Shown here: in pieces, positions 57,951-64,000 of the stretch
Position numbering within the stretch: position 1 is the stretch's first letter
How the letters are laid out: each line of letters opens with the position of its first letter
From: Ectobacillus funiculus
Lineage (GTDB): Bacteria; Bacillota; Bacilli; Bacillales; Bacillaceae_G
Reading direction: 5' to 3' (one strand)
Assembly (NCBI RefSeq): GCF_042429435.1
Contig: NZ_JBHMAF010000073.1
Length of the DNA stretch: 64,000 bases
Notes under the pieces: generated by a model
The model's input: the letters and a program-made list of their open reading frames with translations, nothing else
Told to the model about the DNA's origin: nothing
Database searches by the model: none
Program-made: the position numbers and the translations under genes

Positions 57951-57987
57951 AAACCACTATACCAATGACATCTGGTATAGTGGTTTC
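57951..57987 (-). terminator. Terminator of the BCCT gene, left member of an inverted pair
   Basis: On the minus strand AAACCACTATACCA pairs with TGGTATAGTGGTTT, followed by TTTCT. Together with the adjoining CAGTCTG it is nearly identical, in inverted orientation, to the hairpin at 61409-61446. Confidence 0.85.
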
Positions 57988-58192
57988 AGACTGTTGAGAA
58001 ACAACTCCGTCAAGTAAATTTAGGACGAACTTGTTGCAAATTTAACTGCTTTTTATAGTGAAATATAGTTTTCGTTTTAGTTTTTTATTCAAAAATAAGT
58101 GTTTTTTAACTATATAAAACAAGAATATAGAGAAGTAAAATTTATAAATTGAACTTTTTCAGTACCCTCGCAAAGACAGGAGCGTTTTTCTG

Positions 58193-59737
58193 CTAAACCG
58201 CCGTTTCCCGAACCGTTTTTTCTTTCGGTACATATTTGACGATTTTTTCTTTTTTCAGTTCCTTCACAAGTGACGCACACATAAACAAGATAACAAACGT
58301 AAACGGAAAGGCTGCAATGATGGAGGCTGTTTGCAGGGCCGCCAAGCCGCCAATATAAAGTAAGACGCAAGCTAGGAGCGATTGCACAATGCCCCAGACA
58401 AGCTTGATTGTGCCGGATGGATTCAAATTCCCGTTTGATGTCAACATTCCCAATACGAATGTCGCTGAGTCTGCAGATGTGATGAAGAAGGTGGAAATGA
58501 GCACAATCGCAAGAACAGACAACCAAGGTCCCACACTGCCCATTTCACTAAACATCGCAAACAGGCCAACTTCTGTTCCATACTTCTCCACTTGGCTCAT
58601 TAAGTTTTGCCCTTCAAACAAATCCATATGGATCGCTGTTCCGCCAAATACGGAAAACCAAAGTGCACCTAAAATTGTCGGTACCAACAATACCCCCAAC
58701 ACAAACTCACGGATGGTGCGGCCGCGCGAAATACGGGCGATGAAGGTCCCAACAAACGGAGACCAAGCGATCCACCAAGCCCAGTAGAAAATTGTCCAGC
58801 CTTGAATCCACTCGTTGCCGCTGTCGCTGAGCGGACTTAAGCTGAAGCTCATCGTCGGCAGATTTTGAATATAGGACCCGATCGTAGAAGTAAAATAGTT
58901 CATCAAAAAGTTTGTCGGGCCCACAAATAACAACCCGGCCAATAATAACAGAGCCAACAGCACATTCGCATTGCTTAAATATTTAATCCCTTTATTTAAA
59001 CCGGTTTGTGCCGAGAGCATATACAGCACGGTCACAACCAAAATAATGACGAGCTGAGTGGAAAGTGTATTTGAAACATTCGGAAGGATATAGCTTAATC
59101 CTCCTGCAATTTGCTTCGCGCCAAGACCTAAAGAAGTTGCTACTCCAAATACAGTTGCAAATACAGCCAGCACATCCACCGTACGTCCTAAAGGGCCGTT
59201 TATATCTTTATTGAACAAAGAAGTCACGGTCGCGCTGATGGTGCTCGGCTTCCCTTTTCGGAACGTAAAGAACGCGATACATAATGCCACAACAGCATAC
59301 AGCCCCCACGGATGAAGTCCCCAATGAAAAAACGAATAACGCATGGCCAAGCGCGCACTGTCAACATTCGGTCCTTCTCCAACGGGCGGTGTATAAAAAT
59401 GCATCAGCGGTTCAGATACACCCCAGAATACTAAGCCGATTCCCATCCCTGCACTAAACAGCATCGCAAACCATGAAAGGTAGCTGTACTCCGGCTTTTC
59501 ATCTTGTTTCCCCAGCCGTATGGAACCGTATGGGGAAAACATTAAATAAATGGCAAACCCTAAAAATAAGGAAACGGAAATGACATAAAACCAGCCAAAC
59601 TCCCCTACTAAAAAGCTCTGTACAACGTTTGTTACATTCGATAAACTTGCTTCCCCAAGAGACGGGATAATGCCCCAAACCGTAAAAGCGATACAAATTG
59701 CCAATGAAATCAGAAAGGTATTGGTTACTTTTCTCAT
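58193..59737 (-). CDS. BCCT-family betaine/choline/carnitine transporter (OpuD-like)
   Basis: A 514-residue, 12-TM secondary transporter importing trimethylammonium osmolytes. Family marks are FSAGMGIGLVFWGVSEPLMH (Gly-rich TM3 helix), FFHWGLHPWGLYAVVALCIA and WTIFYWAWWIAWSPFVGTFI (the Trp cage binding the quaternary amine), plus GGTAIHM. Length matches OpuD/BetL. Its charged C-terminal tail (KELKKEKIVKYVPKEKTVRE) may sense osmotic conditions, as in other BCCT proteins. The gene looks somewhat GC-richer than its neighbours (one line near 58700 is about 58% GC by count), which may point to acquisition. It is divergent to the EamA gene. Confidence 0.92.
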   Translation of the reverse strand: MRKVTNTFLISLAICIAFTVWGIIPSLGEASLSNVTNVVQSFLVGEFGWFYVISVSLFLGFAIYLMFSPYGSIRLGKQDEKPEYSYLSWFAMLFSAGMGIGLVFWGVSEPLMHFYTPPVGEGPNVDSARLAMRYSFFHWGLHPWGLYAVVALCIAFFTFRKGKPSTISATVTSLFNKDINGPLGRTVDVLAVFATVFGVATSLGLGAKQIAGGLSYILPNVSNTLSTQLVIILVVTVLYMLSAQTGLNKGIKYLSNANVLLALLLLAGLLFVGPTNFLMNYFTSTIGSYIQNLPTMSFSLSPLSDSGNEWIQGWTIFYWAWWIAWSPFVGTFIARISRGRTIREFVLGVLLVPTILGALWFSVFGGTAIHMDLFEGQNLMSQVEKYGTEVGLFAMFSEMGSVGPWLSVLAIVLISTFFITSADSATFVLGMLTSNGNLNPSGTIKLVWGIVQSLLACVLLYIGGLAALQTASIIAAFPFTFVILFMCASLVKELKKEKIVKYVPKEKTVRETAV

Positions 59738-59825
59738 ATTTCCTCCTTTTTGTTGATAGATGAAATTCTTTATTCCCTAAAAACCAACGGTGTTAAATAT
59801 AATGATGAGAAGATGTCGTATAAGG

Positions 59826-59975
59826 CTAACCTTCCTGCACCAGGAACTCCTCTCTGCCGAGGTTAAACCAATCTGGATCCTTCAATACGGGATCTAGAAT
59901 AAGATGAAATTGTCGAAAATAAGCAGTCCTAGTGGAACTGCAAAATAACATGAACCTTCCATCAGCAGCCCTCAT
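59826..59975 (-). pseudogene. Possible coding remnant upstream of the BCCT gene
   Basis: A 49-codon frame reads MRAADGRFMLFCSSTRTAYF, then RQFHLILDPVLKDPDWFNLG and REEFLVQEG. The composition (DPVLKDPDWFNLGREEF) looks like protein rather than random DNA and has no stop for some distance, but there is no ribosome binding site. It may be the tail of a lost gene. Family not recognised; low confidence. Confidence 0.25.
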
Positions 59976-60192
59976 TGATGGCCAGCAAGAGCTTGCGTAT
60001 GAACTGATGGTCCCACAGAAAGGTTAGAATAAAGGATACTATCTAAAAGGGTAACGAACTTTCCCGCTCTATCTCAAGAAATACAACTTATTGTAACAGA
60101 ACCTTAATTTTGTTGTTCATTTTGTAAATATTACATAACATAAAATATATTAATTTGATGTTTTATTCTCTTTTCATACGGCGCAAAATCCA

Positions 60193-60388
60193 TTGTATAC
60201 CGCCACTGTTTTCTGTATAATAAAGAAATCATTTCGTTTACTAATTGGGTAAGTACCTTCATGTTCATCATTAGATTGTTTCATATAATGAAATTTGAAT
60301 AACAAAACCTTTTTTAGGATGTGGATTTTTCTAGAGAAACTCTATTTTCGCCACACAACTGTCAATTGACAGTTGTGTGGCTTTTTTT
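60193..60388 (+). promoter_or_regulatory. Promoter and attenuator-like leader of the EamA transporter gene
   Basis: TTGTAT (60193-60198), 17 bp and TATAAT (60216-60221) form a good promoter, giving a leader of about 180 nt. A 32-bp perfect palindrome (60350-60381, half GCCACACAACTGTCAA) followed by seven T is an intrinsic terminator only 24 nt before the start codon. Upstream, TGTGG (60320-60324) can pair with CCACA (60351-60355) in the terminator's 5' arm, enclosing TAGAG-aaa-CTCTA (60332-60344). The two folds exclude each other, as in riboswitch or attenuator leaders. No known riboswitch or T-box consensus was recognised. Confidence 0.6.
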
Positions 60389-60411
60389 ATGTAAAGAAAG
60401 GGGTAAAAATC

Positions 60412-61323
60412 ATGAAAACTTGGCACTATGCATTAATTGTTTTTTTAGGCGGCTGCTGTTACGGAGTATTATCGACATTCGTTAAACTTGCTTACTCAGC
60501 AGGCTATTCCGTAACAGAGGTAACAGGCGGCCAATATCTATTTGGAACACTGCTTATCTGGGTGCTTGTTCTGTTCACAAAAAAGAAAACATTAACTTTA
60601 AATCAAGCTTTCAAACTACTATTATCCGGAATTCCATTTGGCCTAACCGGCGTGTTTTATTATCAGTCACTACAAACACTTAATGCTTCGCTGGCAATCA
60701 TTTTTTTATTTCAATTTGTTTGGATTGGTACACTTTTTGAATGGATATTCTATAAGAAAAGGCCTACAAAATGGAAGGTTATTTCGATAGCCCTTCTTCT
60801 AATCGGCTCAGTTCTAGCTGCAGGCATTGTTTCAGAGGGTGGAATCGTTCTGTCATGGCAAGGAATGATTTGGGCACTATGTTCTGCTTTGACATTTGCA
60901 ACCTTCATTTTTCTTAGCAGTTTAGTTGGAAAAGATACTCCGCCCGTACTAAAAAGTGCTCTGCTTTCCACTGGTGGTTTGATAGTTGTCTCTTTACTAT
61001 TTCCACCAATGTTCCTATTCGATTTACCCGTCTTAACGGGAGTTGCACCGTATGGATTGTTTCTCGGTTTATTTGGAGCAGTTCTCCCACCGCTGTTATT
61101 TTCAATTGGAATGCCGTATATCGGACCAGGACTTGGTACAATATTAACAGCTTCCGAGCTTCCAGTAGCCGTTTCAATGTCTTCACTCGTTTTAGCTGAA
61201 TATGTGGGTTTTTCGCAATGGATTGGAGTTGTTTTCATATTAGGCGGGATTGCGGCCGGTAATATAAGGGGTTCAAAAGGTAAAATAACTCCTGTTCAGG
61301 TACAAAAAAGTTCCACTTTGTAA
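60412..61323 (+). CDS. EamA/DMT-family transporter
   Basis: A 303-residue membrane protein with ten hydrophobic segments in two EamA repeats. GGCCYGVLSTFVKLAYSAGY opens the first; MIWALCSALTFATFIFLSSL opens the second, which ends with GFSQWIGVVFILGGIAAGNI. Such proteins export or import amino acids, amines or other small metabolites; the substrate here is unknown. The ATG at 60412 follows AAAGGGG, while the frame to 60373 runs into the terminator hairpin. Expression is probably set by the attenuator-like leader. Terminated by the hairpin at 61409. Confidence 0.9.
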   Translation: MKTWHYALIVFLGGCCYGVLSTFVKLAYSAGYSVTEVTGGQYLFGTLLIWVLVLFTKKKTLTLNQAFKLLLSGIPFGLTGVFYYQSLQTLNASLAIIFLFQFVWIGTLFEWIFYKKRPTKWKVISIALLLIGSVLAAGIVSEGGIVLSWQGMIWALCSALTFATFIFLSSLVGKDTPPVLKSALLSTGGLIVVSLLFPPMFLFDLPVLTGVAPYGLFLGLFGAVLPPLLFSIGMPYIGPGLGTILTASELPVAVSMSSLVLAEYVGFSQWIGVVFILGGIAAGNIRGSKGKITPVQVQKSSTL

Positions 61324-61408
61324 AGCTTTTTGTACCAACAAGTACCTTTTATGGGATTGTAAATTGTCTAAAAGAGGTACCACCAACCTAAGAAAATTCA
61401 ACAGTCTG

Positions 61409-61446
61409 AAACCACTATACCAATGGCATTTGGTATAGTGGTTTTT
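61409..61446 (+). terminator. Terminator of the EamA gene, right member of an inverted pair
   Basis: AAACCACTATACCA pairs with TGGTATAGTGGTTT and is followed by TTTACTGTTTT. It shares CAGTCTGAAACCACTATACC with the BCCT terminator in inverted orientation. Confidence 0.88.
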
Positions 61447-61555
61447 ACTGTTTTCGAAATAATGCAGCTACGCTGAGACTTTCTCAACAAGGCTCCTTGC
61501 TTACCGTTACAGCCGTTAACTACTAGGCGAAGTAAACTCCTGCAACCATATTTGT

Positions 61556-62293
61556 CTAAAACTCAACCTTTTCCAAGTACAGTCCACTTGCATCAGCAAG
61601 ACAATTCACTTGATTTCGTTCTTTTGTCTCTAAAATTCCTAATACCGCTTCAGCATCTATTCTGCCTAAGCCAACTTCTATCAACGCTCCGACAATTTTT
61701 CTCACCATATTATGAAGAAACCCATTACCGCTCACTCTAATTTGGATAAAGCCCTCTTCTTCAGCTATATCAATAGAATATATTTCACGAACCATAGACT
61801 TTTTCTTAGACTTGGCATTTGAAAACGCAGTAAAATCATGTTCACCTATAAAAAACCTACCCGCTTTTTTCATTTTTTCGATATCCAGCTTTTTTTCAAC
61901 ATGCATGCTGTACTTTCTCATAAAAGGATTTGTATGTTCCTCGTTCCAGATTTTATACAAATACGTTTTAGCTTTGGAATTATATCGGGCATGAAAACGT
62001 TCAGGAACTGACGTCACCTCGGTAATACTAATATCCTGAGGCAAATATCGATTCAAATAATTTTTAATTTCAGATTCGCTCAACTGCTTATCGATCTTGA
62101 AATTAGCTATTTGCTCAAGAGCATGTACACCTGCATCGGTTCTGCTGCAGCCAATGATTTCAATTTCTCTTCCTACGAGCTCAGATAGTACAGTTTCTAT
62201 TTTTCCTTGGATGGTATTTTCACCGCTGCCAAGCCGCTGCCAGCCCTTATAGCGTCCGCCATCGTATTGAATGATTAATTTGTAGTTGTTCAT
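61556..62293 (-). CDS. truA: tRNA pseudouridine synthase A
   Basis: A 245-residue enzyme converting U38-U40 of the tRNA anticodon arm to pseudouridine. Conserved parts are IQYDGGRYKGWQRLGSGENT, IIGCSRTDAGVHALEQIANF (catalytic Asp), FHARYNSKAKTYLYKIWNEE, GEHDFTAFSNAKSKKKS and ISVNGNGFLH-like IRVSGNGFLHNMVRKIVGAL. Bacilli often carry a second truA besides the one in the ribosomal-protein region; the isolated setting here suggests such a paralogue. AAGGAG precedes the ATG. Single gene. Confidence 0.95.
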   Translation of the reverse strand: MNNYKLIIQYDGGRYKGWQRLGSGENTIQGKIETVLSELVGREIEIIGCSRTDAGVHALEQIANFKIDKQLSESEIKNYLNRYLPQDISITEVTSVPERFHARYNSKAKTYLYKIWNEEHTNPFMRKYSMHVEKKLDIEKMKKAGRFFIGEHDFTAFSNAKSKKKSMVREIYSIDIAEEEGFIQIRVSGNGFLHNMVRKIVGALIEVGLGRIDAEAVLGILETKERNQVNCLADASGLYLEKVEF

Positions 62294-62543
62294 TTTTTTC
62301 TCCTTATTTTAGCTCTTTGTAGCTTTTGAAGCATAAATCTTGTTCTTTCTCATTAGATTAACATAATTGAAAGTGTTCTTTAAAAATCTTAGCTTTGCTT
62401 TATCAAGCTTGCCAATGGAAGCAATTCATTCATATTTTATCCTTTTATTATTGTACATAAAGTCGTAACTAGCTTACAGCCTTAGAAAGCGGTGATTGTT
62501 AGTATCTTTTCCTTTCTTCCTCAGAGGAATAAAGCTGGGAGGC

Positions 62544-64000
62544 TTACAAAACTCTACTTAATTCATCTATAAAAGCTGGTCTTCTCTTATATGCAACGCT
62601 TAACTCACGTATAATTCCCTCCGTGCTTTGCTTGCCAGCTATCTTTTCATATCTCTTAAGTATCTTGCACACTTTTTGATAATCTGATCTTCCTGATGAA
62701 GAATTTGCGACCGATTGTATATACTGCCTATATACCTGAATCACTTCATACTCGAACTTACCCACTAGCATATGTGCATATGTTTCTATCTTTCCTGGGT
62801 TTTCCCTCACAAATTCCATAATTTCATTCAAATCATTTTCTTCTACTATAAGCTTCAGGTACATATTCTTTCCTTGCCAATCCTTGCTTGTCTTCAACTC
62901 CTGTTTTAGATGCTGATAAAATATGTCTTGGTCCCCTACTGCCAACTTCTTCAGTTCTTTATAGTATTCAAAATCTCCGTCAAGTAACAATTCTCTTGCT
63001 AGCTCCTCTTGCTCTTCTTTCATCGAAAGCTCCTTATAAGCTGTATATCTTATCTTCTTCCATCCTGATACTAAACCCGCATATGGCTTGTCTTGTTCTT
63101 CCCCTTCTAGAGCTAATTCTATAACCTTAGAATAGTTTTTCTCCTTTATATGCTTGTTTATATATGATTCTCTAAAGGATGGAAACCCAAGGTTATCTTT
63201 CATGAATTGTTCTGCTTCCTCTTCTGTACCGTACTGCTCAATCATTTCAAACAATATGTTCAGCATACTTTCAGTGCCATACCTTCCATACTCATCGTGA
63301 GAACGGCGATTGATCATTTGCTCAACCCTTATTCTTAGCTCATTCCGAAATACTTCTATATCAGCAAATTCAGTACATATTGTCAGTACATCAATCTGGA
63401 AGTCATCCCATCCTTGAAACATCTTATCTTCACTTAGATCTAATAACTTATAGAATGCTTTTTCTATTAGATTCACATCTGACCTATCAATTGCCTCGAT
63501 AGTTCTTCTTATCATGTCAATCACTTCTGTAACTAAGGCACCTATTTCTCCATTAGAATCATCTGCATACTGAAAAGCTTCAATACTCTCTTCCAACAGC
63601 AAAAATACAAGGTCTAAAGCAGATATTGGATTATCTACGTCGTCTTCTATCCTCTCTAATAAGCCCTCCAGCTCGCTCACAAAATCATAGACTTCCCTGT
63701 ACGCAATAAACCCTTCTCTCCCCGTATACTTATTCACAATAGACTGCAGGAGCCTTTTGTATTGCTCAACCCTCAGCATACCGTCATTTTTCTGGTACGT
63801 AGCAATGAGGCTGTTTCTCAAGGTTTTATCCTTTTGGCTTATATCTATGATAATATTGATTAGCTCTTCTTTTGAAAGACTGTTTAAAACCTCCCGTATC
63901 TCAGGCAGCGTTTCCTCCTCAATTTCTTTCCCCTTTAGCATCTCTGCTAGTTCGAAGTAGGCAGCCACTTGATGCTTGCAGACTGGTCCAAAATCATAAG
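62544..64000 (-). CDS. SWIM zinc-finger family protein, C-terminal part (runs off the window)
   Basis: The frame is open to the right edge. At its visible N-terminal end, YDFGPVCKHQVAAYFELAEM contains the C-x-H half of a SWIM zinc finger, so the true start lies beyond 64000. The remaining 470 residues are helical and repeat-like (LVFLLLEESIEAFQYADDSN, LNILFEMIEQYGTEEEAEQF, YSKVIELALEGEEQDKPYAG), as in the long alpha-solenoid tails of bacterial SWIM proteins. The GTG at 63968 is an internal Val codon, not a start. SWIM fingers bind DNA or protein; the role is unknown. Large SWIM proteins often sit next to SNF2 helicase genes, which would be outside this window. Confidence 0.8.
   Translation of the reverse strand, partial: YDFGPVCKHQVAAYFELAEMLKGKEIEEETLPEIREVLNSLSKEELINIIIDISQKDKTLRNSLIATYQKNDGMLRVEQYKRLLQSIVNKYTGREGFIAYREVYDFVSELEGLLERIEDDVDNPISALDLVFLLLEESIEAFQYADDSNGEIGALVTEVIDMIRRTIEAIDRSDVNLIEKAFYKLLDLSEDKMFQGWDDFQIDVLTICTEFADIEVFRNELRIRVEQMINRRSHDEYGRYGTESMLNILFEMIEQYGTEEEAEQFMKDNLGFPSFRESYINKHIKEKNYSKVIELALEGEEQDKPYAGLVSGWKKIRYTAYKELSMKEEQEELARELLLDGDFEYYKELKKLAVGDQDIFYQHLKQELKTSKDWQGKNMYLKLIVEENDLNEIMEFVRENPGKIETYAHMLVGKFEYEVIQVYRQYIQSVANSSSGRSDYQKVCKILKRYEKIAGKQSTEGIIRELSVAYKRRPAFIDELSRVL

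Noticed and set aside
58110..58526. 138-codon minus-strand ORF overlapping the BCCT gene
   Set aside because: It is an alternative frame of the BCCT 3' end, with Cys/His-rich random composition.
60193..60388. T-box or a known riboswitch in the EamA leader
   Set aside because: No T-box consensus (AGGGTGGNACCGCG) and no purine, TPP, SAM, glycine, preQ1, fluoride or guanidine core could be recognised. Kept as an unidentified leader.
1..64000. tRNA or rRNA genes
   Set aside because: No cloverleaf with TTCGAATC-type arms or rRNA-like conserved stretch was found by eye on either strand. A tRNAscan run would settle this.

Overview
The window is a low-GC Firmicute chromosome segment, most likely from a spore-forming Bacillaceae member (Bacillus sensu lato). 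The reasons are AGGAGG-type ribosome binding sites, a YyaC-type spore protease gene, a CitM-type citrate transporter, a CitR-type LysR regulator, cre-like and Fur-box motifs, and a schizokinen-type siderophore operon. I cannot name the species. No rRNA, tRNA, intact transposase, phage module or CRISPR array was seen. Most genes lie on the minus strand.

Layout. Positions 1-8 kb hold housekeeping and poorly characterised genes: the 5' part of a possible TPR protein, a methyltransferase, DUF1904, a broken PHP gene, an M20 deacylase, a Cof-type HAD phosphatase and a lysophospholipase-like hydrolase. At 8.5-10.5 kb a small MerR/excisionase-type HTH gene and a right-handed beta-helix gene diverge from a perfect 24-bp palindrome. 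A truncated haemoglobin follows. Two 33-residue hydrophobic microproteins, at 6.4 and 11.5 kb, are paralogues with the same promoter layout.

Positions 11.9-21.5 kb form one seven-gene minus-strand operon matching rhbABCDEF plus an MFS gene. It would make and probably export schizokinen from diaminobutyrate, diaminopropane and citrate, and it starts at a promoter with two Fur boxes. Positions 22.3-29 kb carry a LacI-regulated sugar ABC transporter with an amylo-alpha-1,6-glucosidase-type enzyme and at least four strong LacI-type operator palindromes plus one half site. Positions 29-36 kb hold an RluF-type pseudouridine synthase, a thiolase and odhAB (2-oxoglutarate dehydrogenase).

Positions 36-51 kb are rich in carboxylate genes: three LysR regulators, an AbrB-type membrane protein, a CitMHS transporter that appears to start at AUU, a PrpF-family isomerase, and a stand-alone leuCD pair preceded by an unannotated 54-codon ORF that overlaps leuC. 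PsiE, a surface 5'-nucleotidase, an HPr-like protein and YebC lie between them. Positions 51.6-57.7 kb encode glutamate synthase. At 58-61.4 kb a BCCT osmolyte transporter and an EamA transporter diverge, flanked by near-identical terminators in inverted orientation. The EamA gene has a leader that looks like a transcription attenuator. The window ends with truA and the C-terminal part of a SWIM zinc-finger protein.

The most striking feature is a dispersed intergenic repeat of about 134 bp (15 copies, full or partial, including a tandem triplet and a tandem pair). All copies point the same way, it can fold into several hairpins, and in seven of twelve loci it directly abuts the intrinsic terminator of a minus-strand gene. 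This looks like a non-autonomous, site-selective element.
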